Assembly: GCF_030811095.1 (NCBI RefSeq)
Contig: NZ_JAUSQL010000001.1
Location: forward strand, 2,294,001 to 2,358,000
DNA length: 64,000 nt
Reading direction: 5' to 3'
DNA from: Trueperella abortisuis
Lineage (GTDB): Bacteria; Actinomycetota; Actinomycetes; Actinomycetales; Actinomycetaceae
Each line of letters begins with the position of its first letter. The stretch's first letter is position 1. Under the pieces are notes generated by a model. That model had not been told where the DNA came from, ran no database searches, and worked only from the letters and a program-made list of their open reading frames with translations. The position numbers and the translations under genes are program-made. Of the stretch, positions 1 through 8,137 are shown one piece after another.

Positions 1-1164
1 ACTGAGCTGACGGTACACCTCAGCCACTCCGCCGCCCTCCCCTTCGATCACACTCGAACCGGAATCAGTTCGCAGGCGCTTTGCCATGTCGTACAGGCGG
101 GGGTTCACGGCGTTTTTCGCGAGTGCCGGGCTTGCGAGCTGGTCTTTCGAGATGCCACGCAGCCCGCCGGGATTGACGACAATCAGGCGATCGGCCGCGA
201 TGCGCACTTCCACCCACTGACCTTCCGAGTTTGGGGAGAGATCACGGTGGACAAGGGCGTTCGCGATGATCTCGCGAACCGCGACGGGCGGGAAGAGCGG
301 CTCTTCCACCATGTTGCCATCATCAAGGTAACGGTTGTGGCGCGGCGCGTTCTCCTCTACCCATCGCATGGCAGAATCGAGAAGGTCGGGAAGCGGGCCG
401 TCGAAATCCTGCAGGTTGCGCGTGCGCACGCTCCCTGAGCGGCTCCGTGGTAGCTGCACTGCTGCCGTCACTCGAAGCTGCGGAGCCTTCGCCTGCGGGT
501 AACGCCCGAGCGAATACAAGCCGGCAAGCGTGACTTCACCGCTGGGTGCGAGCACGTTTGTCAGCTCCAGAAGTTCGGCGTCGTCTACCACCTGGGCGAG
601 TCGTCTACTTGCCTGGCGCGCTTTTGCACAGAAGTCTGCCGTCGCGCGCGGATCGAGATCGTCGATCGACGTGCTGGAAACGGCGGCGGAATCGAAGCGA
701 TAGAGCTCAGACTGTCCCAGCTTTTGTATCTCGACGAGTGCGCGATCGGCGTCGTTCATCACGTAGTCGCCATCCGATTGCCGCAGGTAGGCGCGGCCGC
801 GATGCACTGCCGGTCGCTGCGACAGAGGCAAGGGGGTCACCTCGACGACGAGGATCTCCTTCCCCTCGTAGGTCAAGACCGTGGGCGAAAGCTGCGGGGC
901 CGGGGCCACAGATGAGCGGGTTTGATCTACGACTCGCGCCGCCAGCTCGTGTGCATTTTTCACCCCGACGACGGCGAAGTCATTGCGTTCGTCGATTCCA
1001 AGGATGACCGTGCCGCCGCTCGGCATGTTCGCAAATGCACACATAGTCTCTGGAAGGTTTTCCGGCAGGCGGGAGGCACGCTTGACCTCAATGTCAGTCG
1101 CATCACGCTTGATCTGACGAAACTCTTCAAGAATGCGAAGGAGCCGTTCTACCGTCCATTTCAT
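1..1164 (-). CDS. AlbA_2 / ATP-binding domain transcriptional regulator (partial, C-terminus off the left edge)
   Basis: This reading frame is open from an ATG at 1164 down to base 1 with no stop, so at least 388 codons are present and the C-terminus lies outside the window. The N-terminal ~120 residues look like an AlbA_2 (Schlafen-type, putative DNA-binding) domain: a DIEVKRA segment followed by CAFANMPSGGTVILGI. After residue ~270 there is a HATPase_c_4-like segment (VREIIANALVHRDLSP, then LIVVNPGGL). This matches the COG2865 'ATP-binding / RecG-like HTH regulator' family, whose C-terminus normally carries a winged helix. It is divergent from the KAP NTPase gene. The start codon lies inside a palindrome (1161-1178), which suggests autoregulation (inference). 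Family is fairly sure; function is unknown. Confidence 0.8.
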   Translation of the reverse strand, partial: MKWTVERLLRILEEFRQIKRDATDIEVKRASRLPENLPETMCAFANMPSGGTVILGIDERNDFAVVGVKNAHELAARVVDQTRSSVAPAPQLSPTVLTYEGKEILVVEVTPLPLSQRPAVHRGRAYLRQSDGDYVMNDADRALVEIQKLGQSELYRFDSAAVSSTSIDDLDPRATADFCAKARQASRRLAQVVDDAELLELTNVLAPSGEVTLAGLYSLGRYPQAKAPQLRVTAAVQLPRSRSGSVRTRNLQDFDGPLPDLLDSAMRWVEENAPRHNRYLDDGNMVEEPLFPPVAVREIIANALVHRDLSPNSEGQWVEVRIAADRLIVVNPGGLRGISKDQLASPALAKNAVNPRLYDMAKRLRTDSGSSVIEGEGGGVAEVYRQLS

Positions 1165-1265
1165 ACTCTACAGTATGAGTAGTTTCACTCTAGAGTGCAA
1201 CTCTTGTGTGGGCAAGTTTCGCTCTATCGGTCCGAAGTCGCACTCTGGAAGGAGAATTGCACTCT
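1161..1265. promoter_or_regulatory. Divergent control region with palindromes and phased CTCT motifs
   Basis: Two palindromes are visible: 1161-1178 (7-bp arms TCATACT/AGTATGA around ctac) and 1186-1197 (CACTCTAGAGTG, perfect). Their centres are 22 bp apart, about two helical turns. The same CTCT core recurs at 1166, 1188, 1201, 1222, 1243 and 1262, with spacings 22, 13, 21, 21 and 19. The first palindrome overlaps the start codon of the leftward gene. This arrangement suggests an operator array for a dimeric or oligomeric regulator; the regulator's identity is inference. No further gene is seen between 1266 and 1419. Confidence 0.5.
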
Positions 1266-1419
1266 CCCACCGGACACGGACGTGGTCTTCCATTCAGCAG
1301 TACGCGCGGACCTATTCTGGGGAGCAAACCCGCCGCCTCAAATCAAATAAACGAGTCCATGACGCACCTCCGACACGTATGATCGAGTTGTTGGCGAGAA
1401 TTGACAGAAGGAAGTGCAC

Positions 1420-3234
1420 ATGAACGGCAACTCCTGTATTGGATTTGACGACGAACCGACTACCGAAGATCTCATTAATGCTAAACCCTACATTCAGGGC
1501 TTTGTCAGCTTCATTACCCAGTGCCCAACTCCGATGACAACTGCCATTCAGGGTGATTGGGGCAGTGGCAAGACGTCGTCGCTCATTGCAATCAAGAACG
1601 AGGATAAGCTCAAGGATGCGTGGGTACTTGAGTTCAACACGTGGCAGTACTCGCAGTTTAACCTCGGCGAACAGCTGGTGTTTTCTCTCATTGGCGAAAT
1701 CCTCACGCAGCTAAGGACGAAGATCGAGCAGTCATCGAACGAGGGTCTTCAGTCTGAAAAGGAGCCCCTTAAGGAAAAGCTCACGCGGGTAGCTCGTACT
1801 CTGTCCCCATTGGCCAAGTTCGGGGCAACAGTACTGGGATTCGGAGGCGCCTACGAAGCCCTCGAGCAAACACACTCCAAACACGTAGCAGAGTCGCACT
1901 CGGAGGATAACCTCGGCCCAAATCAACTCATTCAATCCATTTCCACCCTTCGCTCGGATCTCCAAGATCTCGTAGATGCGATTACGAAGAGTGGTCCGGA
2001 TAGAATCTATATCTTTATTGATGACCTTGATCGTCTCGAGCCAGAACGGGCTGTCGAGGTCATGGAAGCTCTCAAGGTTTTCCTCAATCTCCGCGGTTGC
2101 GTTTTCGTGCTCGCAATTGATTTCTCCGTCGTTCTTCGGGGTGTGCGCTCTAAGTACGGTGCAGATTTCAGTGAGGATAAAGCGCGATCCTTCTTCGACA
2201 AGATCATCCAGATCCCGTTTAATCTGCCAGTTAGCGCATACGAAATTGAAGGAATCCTCGAAAGCGGCCTGAATAGCCTGGGGGTGGAGTTTACAAAAGA
2301 TAGCCTCCCGCAGTACGTCGATCTCGTGAACCATTCAATCGGAACAAATCCGCGGTCAATCAAGCGTATCCTCAATACGTTCGCACTGATTCTCGAAATA
2401 TCTAAGGTAAGAACCGAAGACACTCCCGAAGAACTCAGTCGGTCACAGTTGGATGTTTTTGCGGTGCTCTGCCTGCAAACGGGATACCAGAAACTGTTTA
2501 GAGAGCTTTTGCGCTATATGGGAAGCGGAAACTCTGCGGCGGACTTCCTCGAACAATCGTTGGATATGACCCGCTCTGACGATGACGAGACCGATCGTTT
2601 TAGCGAAGCCCTGGAGAGGTGGGGGCTAGAGCCAGTCCAAGGGCCCGTCCTAGCAAGGTTCTTGGGTATCCTGGAGGAACTCTTCTCTGACGGCAAGCGG
2701 AATAACCTCAATGATCAACGGATCATGGACGCCTTAGCTAACGCGGCAATTACCGCTGTGGGCCTCGGACATGAATCAGACACTGTCATATCGGATGGCC
2801 GCATTAGCAAGCTAGAAGACATCGATTCCCGTCTTGCAGCTCTGCCAAACGAGAAGGTGAGTATTGCGACGAAGAACAATTTGCGAGCTTTCGAAGATGA
2901 ACTGACGCGTGGGCTTGGCGCCGTAGTCGCTGGTGACACGGGTAAGTATTGGGGCTACGCCATCGGGGAAGGCGGAGAGACAAATGCGCGCATTGGGGGG
3001 AACCGATTCGCCGAACTTCACTACGGCGTCAAATCTTTCCGCGTAGAATTTGGGAACTTCCTTTCGAAGGAAAAACAGCACGACCTCTGGGAGGAAGCCA
3101 AGCGGGCCGGTTTGGAGACCAGAGCGCCTTCAACATCAAAGCCACCAATGAGTATGAAATCGATTGCTTCCGAGGAAGCAGCACGCAAAGCGGCAAGGAT
3201 AGTGGCCAAGGCGTACCGACTCGGTGGACAGTAG
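1420..3234 (+). CDS. KAP family P-loop NTPase
   Basis: About 604 residues. Walker A (GDWGSGKT) lies near residue 45-52 and Walker B (IYIFIDDLDRLEP) near residue 197. The early Walker A and the IDDLDR Walker B are typical of the KAP NTPase family, which includes plasmid F PifA; members are often membrane-associated and several act in phage exclusion. The ATG at 1420 is preferred over a GTG at 1414 because AGAAGGAAG (1405-1413) sits 6-7 bases upstream of the ATG. A moderately hydrophobic Ala/Gly-rich stretch around residues 128-145 is a possible membrane segment. The gene looks less GC-rich than the neighbouring core genes, suggesting transfer. Its stop is directly followed by a truncated ung gene. 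A defence role is inference. Confidence 0.85.
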   Translation: MNGNSCIGFDDEPTTEDLINAKPYIQGFVSFITQCPTPMTTAIQGDWGSGKTSSLIAIKNEDKLKDAWVLEFNTWQYSQFNLGEQLVFSLIGEILTQLRTKIEQSSNEGLQSEKEPLKEKLTRVARTLSPLAKFGATVLGFGGAYEALEQTHSKHVAESHSEDNLGPNQLIQSISTLRSDLQDLVDAITKSGPDRIYIFIDDLDRLEPERAVEVMEALKVFLNLRGCVFVLAIDFSVVLRGVRSKYGADFSEDKARSFFDKIIQIPFNLPVSAYEIEGILESGLNSLGVEFTKDSLPQYVDLVNHSIGTNPRSIKRILNTFALILEISKVRTEDTPEELSRSQLDVFAVLCLQTGYQKLFRELLRYMGSGNSAADFLEQSLDMTRSDDDETDRFSEALERWGLEPVQGPVLARFLGILEELFSDGKRNNLNDQRIMDALANAAITAVGLGHESDTVISDGRISKLEDIDSRLAALPNEKVSIATKNNLRAFEDELTRGLGAVVAGDTGKYWGYAIGEGGETNARIGGNRFAELHYGVKSFRVEFGNFLSKEKQHDLWEEAKRAGLETRAPSTSKPPMSMKSIASEEAARKAARIVAKAYRLGGQ

Positions 3235-3774
3235 CGGTTATTCCGACGCGCCTTCTCCTACCCACTCAGTCGGGTGCGGGTACTGATCGTCGGGCAGGAT
3301 CCCTACCCCACGCCCGGGCACCCGATCGGGCTCAGCTTCGCCGTTGACCGGGACGTCAGGCCAATCCCACGGTCGCTGGCCAATATTTACCGCGAACTAC
3401 ACGACGACCTCGGCATCGCCCCCGCCCCCCACGGCGACCTCACCCCGTGGTGCGAGCACGGCGTCATGCTGCTTAACAGGGTGCTCAGCGTCCGGCCCGG
3501 CAAACCCGCCTCGCACCGAGGAAAGGGATGGGAGAAGATCACCGACCACGCCATCCGCGTGCTCGCCCAACGCGAGCAACCGCTCGTCGCAATCCTGTGG
3601 GGGCAGCAGGCCCAGGAGCTCGCGCCCCTTCTTCGCACGACGCCGAAAGTGACCTCCGCCCATCCCTCACCGCTGTCGGCCACGCGAGGATTCTTCGGCT
3701 CCAGGCCCTTCTCGCGCGCGAACGCCCTGCTCGAGGAGCAAGGCGCGGAGCCGATCGACTGGCGCCTGGAATAG
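3235..3774 (+). pseudogene. ung: 5'-truncated uracil-DNA glycosylase (family 1)
   Basis: The translation carries the water-activating GQDPYP motif and the C-terminal [13 protein letters not shown] motif of family-1 UDG, which removes uracil from DNA, and it ends with PIDW as in E. coli Ung. Homology already begins right after the KAP stop codon (frame reads [13 protein letters not shown], then [10 protein letters not shown]), but there is no ATG, GTG or TTG between the stop at 3232 and a GTG at 3274, and no ribosome binding site in front of that GTG. About 50-55 N-terminal residues of a normal ~225-residue UDG are missing. The gene was probably cut by insertion or deletion at the KAP junction. 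A short product from GTG 3274 (166 aa) cannot be excluded. Confidence 0.75.
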
Positions 3775-3850
3775 GCCGGGTATGGGCCGCCGGCGATTGG
3801 CTGACTAAACCGGAGGCGGAAAGCTACATGGAGTCACTCCGAACAAAACC

Positions 3851-3903
3851 TTTACAGGCCCACGACCGCAGGTTAGAATCATCACAATTCGCGACGAAAG
3901 GAG
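3851..3903 (+). promoter_or_regulatory. Sigma-70-like promoter and RBS for the small secreted protein
   Basis: TTTACA at 3851-3856 and TAGAAT at 3874-3879 are separated by 17 bp, a good housekeeping promoter. GAAAGGAG at 3896-3903 precedes the ATG at 3911 by 7 bases. Confidence 0.6.
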
Positions 3904-3910
3904 TGGTCCC

Positions 3911-4345
3911 ATGACCATCGCAACATTGACAACGATGGTAGCCATCGCCATGGCCGCACCATTTGCAGGAATAAACCAGGACACGAGTGCCGACCAGAGC
4001 CAAGATCTTCAACAGTCAACAGTTCTTCAAGATGCCTCCGCCTACTCGCCGAAACTCAACGAAGAGAGTCTCCGGCCAGAATGGCCAGAACTTGTCACTA
4101 CTCCTCTATCGTCGATGAAGCCGACGACGGAAGGTGGCGGAATCATAATCAAGAACTACCCACGCGTGACGGCAAAGCAGGGTTGTTGGCAGGCTCGACT
4201 GGGAAATCTCATCTGGAGCATCGGCTGGGAGGGACTGGTGTGCATCCCATTTAGCGTTGCAACCGGCCCCGTCGGTAGCCTCGCCTGCGGTGCGGTCGGT
4301 AGCGTCGCATCAATATACATCCCATTCAATAGCGTGTGTCGATAG
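3911..4345 (+). CDS. Small secreted bacteriocin-like precursor (unrecognised family)
   Basis: 144 residues. Residues 1-20 form a hydrophobic segment ending AAPFAG that could be a signal peptide, although it lacks the usual basic n-region. Residues 21-90 are polar. Residues 92-144 are glycine-rich and hydrophobic with four cysteines (92, 111, 126, 143), a composition seen in the C-terminal peptide of proteolytically released bacteriocins such as the halocin C8-like group. It has its own good promoter and RBS and is followed after 12 bp by a small three-helix membrane protein, as in toxin/immunity pairs. No homology claim can be made by eye; the bacteriocin role is inference. Confidence 0.7.
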   Translation: MTIATLTTMVAIAMAAPFAGINQDTSADQSQDLQQSTVLQDASAYSPKLNEESLRPEWPELVTTPLSSMKPTTEGGGIIIKNYPRVTAKQGCWQARLGNLIWSIGWEGLVCIPFSVATGPVGSLACGAVGSVASIYIPFNSVCR

Positions 4346-4357
4346 GGAGAAGAACAC

Positions 4358-4642
4358 ATGCCAGTCATATTGAAGCGGATAGCCTATTTTCTTACGCTCG
4401 CCACGGTCTCGCTATTGATCGTGGCCTCCAAGTCACTGGTCACCGGAGAGAGCCCAATAGCCACCCTCCACGACAACACCTGGGCGATCATTTGTGTCCT
4501 GTTGGGAGCTGGCCTCCTTTCAGCGGCATACGATCCACAAAGAGACGTCCCAGACACCACCAAGAGACGGCAGCTACTCATCTTCTCAGGCATCAGCGCC
4601 GTCGCCCTCATTGCTGTTGCACTGGTCTTCGTGTTTCTTTAA
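4358..4642 (+). CDS. Small membrane protein, possible immunity or partner protein
   Basis: 94 residues with three predicted membrane segments (about 5-26, 41-58 and 72-93) and a basic loop (TTKRRQ) before the last one. A GGGAGAAG ribosome binding site is just upstream. It is separated by only 12 bp from the cysteine-rich secreted protein, so the two are probably co-transcribed. Small multi-helix membrane proteins next to bacteriocin genes commonly give immunity; that role here is inference from context only. Confidence 0.65.
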   Translation: MPVILKRIAYFLTLATVSLLIVASKSLVTGESPIATLHDNTWAIICVLLGAGLLSAAYDPQRDVPDTTKRRQLLIFSGISAVALIAVALVFVFL

Positions 4643-4750
4643 GCACCCTCAGTCCCAGGAAATCTTCTCAGCCCCAGGCGGTCTTCTCATTTCTGTCAGT
4701 CTCGTTGCTTTTTGCGCTTGGAGTCCTCGGACTTATTTGACTTGGGGCCC

Positions 4751-4863
4751 GACAGTTCACTTGAAGATCTGACCCACCTGGCGACACTTCACTTGAATAT
4801 ATCGGCTACCGGTCGCTACGCGGGCCTGGTAGGCCTCAGATTCATAACCCGTATCGGGCGGCC
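4751..4863 (+). repeat. 112-bp dispersed repeat, copy A
   Basis: This stretch aligns over its whole length, in inverted orientation, with 59656-59767. It contains the near-duplicate GACAcTTCACTTGA at its left part and again ~37 bp on, then CCGGTCGCTA, CGGGCC, CAGATTC and a TCGGG end. Copy A lies a few bases past the stop codon of the leftward Crp/Fnr gene; copy B lies similarly past ridA. It is probably the end of a mobile element or a small non-autonomous repeat. The 108 bp between 4643 and 4750 show no gene. Confidence 0.6.
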
Positions 4864-4868
4864 GCTTT

Positions 4869-5576
4869 CTAGTCGGGTTCCGTGCTGAGGCTCATCAACA
4901 TATCGACGTCGCGTAAAACAACCGCATTTCCTCGCCGCTCGATAATGCCGCTCGATTCTAACCGGGCGAACTGACGCGAGAGGGTTTCCGGCGTCGTGTC
5001 GAGCAAAGACGCGATGTCCTTTTTCGTCAGCGGCAGCACGACGGCGGTTGCATTCCCACGCCGCATGGTCGGCAATCCCAGGAGATAGTCCGCCAGGCGC
5101 TGGCCGACCTCGGCTGAGACGATTGCGGACAGCCGCGCCTCCGTTTCGGCCAGCCGCTCCGAGACCTGAACGAGCATGTGCAAACCAACCGAGGGATACT
5201 CGGCGAAGATTGTGATGAGCTCGGAGTGGTCGAATACGCATGCCTGCGTGTCTTCCAAAGCGACCGCCGTGTGCTTGGCGCGCATCCGTTTCAAAAATGC
5301 CCACTCCCCAAGGAAATCGCCGGGCCCGATGACCCGCACCAGCTGTTCGTGCCCGTCGGCGTTCGTTCGGGTGAGCTTCACCCGGCCCTTATGGATCACA
5401 AAGAGCTGGGAAAGATCGGCGCCTTGGGAGAAAAGCGTGGTGCCGGCCTCCAGCTGCGTCGGCTGGGCAACCCGGGCAACCTTGAGCTGATCCTCATAAC
5501 GCAAGCCTTTGAAGATCGGCACGATCGCAACGCAGGTGTCGCCGACGCTTTCGTGGTCTAGTTTCTGGCTATGCAC
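4869..5576 (-). CDS. Crp/Fnr family transcriptional regulator (FLP-like)
   Basis: The N-terminal ~120 residues form a cyclic-nucleotide-binding-like beta-barrel (GTTLFSQGADLSQLFVIHKG, IGPGDFLGEWAFL), and the C-terminus is a Crp-type helix-turn-helix (LTKKDIASLLDTTPETLSR). GTG at 5576 is chosen because GGAGGAG lies just upstream of it; an upstream GTG at 5603 has no good RBS. There are two cysteines (in the start region, DTCVAIVPIF, and TQACVFD), like the two-cysteine FLP redox-sensing group rather than four-cysteine Fnr with an iron-sulphur cluster. It is divergent from a metal chaperone and a P-type ATPase, with an FNR-like palindrome between them, so it probably controls that cassette. Confidence 0.85.
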   Translation of the reverse strand: MHSQKLDHESVGDTCVAIVPIFKGLRYEDQLKVARVAQPTQLEAGTTLFSQGADLSQLFVIHKGRVKLTRTNADGHEQLVRVIGPGDFLGEWAFLKRMRAKHTAVALEDTQACVFDHSELITIFAEYPSVGLHMLVQVSERLAETEARLSAIVSAEVGQRLADYLLGLPTMRRGNATAVVLPLTKKDIASLLDTTPETLSRQFARLESSGIIERRGNAVVLRDVDMLMSLSTEPD

Positions 5577-5626
5577 AAGCTCCTCCGTCCTTTCACGCAA
5601 CACTAACTCAATTGTGCCGGGCGGGA

Positions 5627-5642
5627 CTTGACCTTGGTCAAG
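5627..5642. promoter_or_regulatory. FNR/FLP-like palindrome in the divergent metal-cassette promoter
   Basis: CTTGACCTTGGTCAAG is a perfect 16-bp dyad apart from its central TT and fits the FNR-type pattern TTGAY-N4-RTCAA. It lies 50 bp from the GTG of the Crp/Fnr gene and 71 bp before the chaperone ATG, so it can serve both promoters. Confidence 0.6.
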
Positions 5643-5713
5643 GCGCGATCCGCAAATCCATTGTTGTATGAGAGCGCAAGTCCATCAAGAACGACAACGA
5701 CGAAAGGTATCTC

Positions 5714-5935
5714 ATGACTCGTGCAGATTTCTCTACCAGCCCGTTCACCTGCCCCAGTTGCGTGAAGAAGATCGAGACCAACGTTGGGAAGATGGCCGGC
5801 GTCAACGACGTGCGCGTCCTGTTCAACTCCAACAAGGTCAAGGTCAACTTTGACGAGGCCGGCGTCACCGCCGACGACATCTCGGACGTCATCACGAAGC
5901 TCGGCTACCAAGTCGAATCGGTGAAGCTTTCTTAA
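5714..5935 (+). CDS. Heavy-metal-associated (HMA) domain copper-chaperone-like protein
   Basis: 73 residues forming one ferredoxin-like HMA domain. The metal site is FTCPSCVKKIE, a CxxC with Pro-Ser between the cysteines, instead of the common GMxCxxC. The family binds Cu(I) or other soft metals and hands them to a P-type ATPase or regulator. ACGAAAGG precedes the ATG. It is followed by a GC-rich hairpin and then a P1B ATPase lacking its own N-terminal HMA domain, so this protein probably supplies that function in trans. The metal identity is not shown. Confidence 0.85.
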   Translation: MTRADFSTSPFTCPSCVKKIETNVGKMAGVNDVRVLFNSNKVKVNFDEAGVTADDISDVITKLGYQVESVKLS

Positions 5936-5948
5936 TCACGACGGCGGA

Positions 5949-5971
5949 GGCGGGGGCTACCTGCCCCCGCC
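5949..5971 (+). promoter_or_regulatory. Intercistronic hairpin between chaperone and ATPase
   Basis: GGCGGGGGC/GCCCCCGCC form a perfect 9-bp stem with a 5-nt loop (tacct). It sits between the chaperone stop and the ATPase RBS and has no U-tract. It may stabilise the upstream mRNA or attenuate the downstream gene, giving more chaperone than pump (inference). Confidence 0.55.
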
Positions 5972-5992
5972 GTCCCCTTGAAAGGACCTGAT

Positions 5993-7972
5993 GTGTTCAC
6001 CCAATGGCTCACTTCACTCCAGGCGAAGAAGTACATCTCGCTGGGATCAGCCACCCTGCTGGTGGTCGTCTTCCTCCTATCGCGGGCAAACACCGCTGCG
6101 CAACTGCAAGAGGGCATTCTCATCGCGGTGTCCGTCGCGGCGGGAATCCCGATCCTCATTTCCGCCGTGCGAGCACTGACGGTTAAGGCATTCTCCATCG
6201 ATCTGCTCGTGACGATCGCGGTGGCAGGGGCCCTGATCATCGGCGAATACGTCGAATCGGCGGTCGTGGCGTTCCTTTTCATCTTCGGCACCTACCTCGA
6301 GGTTCGCACCCTGGCAAAGACCCGCGAATCTCTAAAGAACCTCATCGACATGGCCCCCAAGGAGGCCGAAGTCATCCGCCACGGCGAAAGCGTCGTCGTC
6401 AACATCGACGACGTCGAAGTTGGCGACCGCGTGGTTGTGCGCGTCGGCGGGCAGATCCCGATCGACGGCACTGTCGTCAAGGGTGAAGGCGCCATCAACG
6501 AAGCCGCCGTGACCGGCGAACCCGTCGCGGTCGTCAAGTCGCGGGGCGATTCCGTATGGTCGGGAACGGTCGCAGAAACCGGCTACCTGGAAGTGCGCGC
6601 CGACCGGGTGGGCGAAGATACGACGTTCTCCCAGATCATCGAACTCGTGGAAGAAGCCCAGGATTCTAAGGCGCCCACCCAGAAGTTCCTCGACAAGTTC
6701 GCCAACATCTACACCCCGGCAATCATCGTAGCCGCCATCGTGGCGTGGGCAGTGACCAAGGACGTGCGCTTCGCGCTGACCCTGCTCGTCATCGCTTGCC
6801 CCGGCGCGCTCGTCATCTCCACACCGGTCTCCCTCGTAGCCGGCTTGGGCAACGCCTCCAAGCATGGTGCTCTGATCAAGGGCGGAGACGCCCTCGAACG
6901 ATTCGCCAAAATCGACACCCTCGTCATGGACAAGACGGGCACCGTGACCGAGGGGCGCCCCGAGGTCAACGCCGTCGTCACCTTCAACGGCTTCACCGAG
7001 GCCGAGGTGCTCGCCGCCGCCGGCTCTCTCGAACAGGCCTCCGAGCACCCCCTCGGCCGCATGATCGTCGCCTCGGCCCGCGAGGCCGGCCTCGACCTGA
7101 GCGCGACGCCGAGCGAGGTCACCGTGATCCGCGGCAAAGGAATCGAAGGCCGCCTGGCCGACCGCGCCGGCACGCCGCTACACGTCGTCGTTGGCTCGGC
7201 TCGCATGTTTGCCGATCTGCCCTCCGATGCGCGCCAGCAGGCAGCGGCCCAGGAGCAACTCGGCAACACCGTCTCTTTCGTCGCGCTCGATGGCCGCCTC
7301 GCCGGATTCATCGCCATCTCGGATCGCCTTCGCCCCGAAGTGGCCGACTCAATCGCCGCCCTGCGCGATACCGGCATCCGCGCGTTCGTCATGCTCACCG
7401 GCGACAACCGCCACACGGCCAACGCCGTCGCGCAAGCCGTTGGCATCGACGAGGTCTACGCCGAGCTGATGCCCGCCGACAAGGTCAGCGCCGTTGAGAA
7501 TCTCAAGGCCGGCGGCCACACCGTGGCGATGATTGGCGACGGCGTCAACGACGCCCCGGCCATCGCCACCGCCGACCTCGGTATCGCGATGGGCGGGGGA
7601 ACGGACGTGTCGATGGAATCGGCCGACGTCGTCCTCGTCGGCAACCGCTTCGACCAGCTGCTGCAAGCCCGCGCCACGGCGCGAGCCACGGCCGCGAACA
7701 TGCGGCAAAACACCGCCATCGCGCTGATCACCGTGTTCTTCTTGATCGCCGGTGTCCTCTTCGACATGGTGCACATGGGATCGGGAATGTTCATCCACCA
7801 GGCGTCGGTGATCATCGTGGTGCTCAACGCGATGCGTCTGATTACGTTCCGCAACGCGAGCGCGCAGCGCATCGCATCGCGCCCTCGCACCCCGGAGCCA
7901 AACGCGCAACGGCACGTTACCCCTGCGGCTAGCCCGGTTATCGGGAGCCAGGTCCAGACAACAGTCAAATGA
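5993..7972 (+). CDS. Heavy-metal translocating P-type ATPase (P1B, CPG motif)
   Basis: About 659 residues. GTG at 5993 is preferred because AAAGGA lies 6 bases upstream. The order is: membrane segments in the first ~110 residues; actuator TGEP near 174; membrane metal site ACPGALVI near 268-275; phosphorylation DKTGT at 313; SEHPLG, the HP motif of metal pumps; the hinge GDGVNDAPA near 513; and two C-terminal membrane helices. The transmembrane motif is CPG rather than CPC, CPH or SPC, so metal specificity cannot be assigned. No N-terminal HMA domain is present. It follows the HMA chaperone and is divergent from a Crp/Fnr regulator, so redox- or metal-dependent control is likely. Confidence 0.9.
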   Translation: MFTQWLTSLQAKKYISLGSATLLVVVFLLSRANTAAQLQEGILIAVSVAAGIPILISAVRALTVKAFSIDLLVTIAVAGALIIGEYVESAVVAFLFIFGTYLEVRTLAKTRESLKNLIDMAPKEAEVIRHGESVVVNIDDVEVGDRVVVRVGGQIPIDGTVVKGEGAINEAAVTGEPVAVVKSRGDSVWSGTVAETGYLEVRADRVGEDTTFSQIIELVEEAQDSKAPTQKFLDKFANIYTPAIIVAAIVAWAVTKDVRFALTLLVIACPGALVISTPVSLVAGLGNASKHGALIKGGDALERFAKIDTLVMDKTGTVTEGRPEVNAVVTFNGFTEAEVLAAAGSLEQASEHPLGRMIVASAREAGLDLSATPSEVTVIRGKGIEGRLADRAGTPLHVVVGSARMFADLPSDARQQAAAQEQLGNTVSFVALDGRLAGFIAISDRLRPEVADSIAALRDTGIRAFVMLTGDNRHTANAVAQAVGIDEVYAELMPADKVSAVENLKAGGHTVAMIGDGVNDAPAIATADLGIAMGGGTDVSMESADVVLVGNRFDQLLQARATARATAANMRQNTAIALITVFFLIAGVLFDMVHMGSGMFIHQASVIIVVLNAMRLITFRNASAQRIASRPRTPEPNAQRHVTPAASPVIGSQVQTTVK

Positions 7973-8137
7973 CCGGAGCGGCAGTTTCGATCCTCGGGGC
8001 ACGACGTGGGGCACGACGTGGAGCAGGAGGAAAGGGGTTTCGAGCGGAGGGGATCAAAATTGGGCATTAGCGCAGGCACGGGCGGTAGGCCACGACGAGG
8101 ACCGCTCGAAAACCAGATGTAGAGCGCGCAATCAGCC

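Noticed and set aside
1732..2423. Long minus-strand frames within the KAP gene
   Set aside because: They lie opposite the P-loop motifs of the KAP protein, have no RBS and no recognisable domain.
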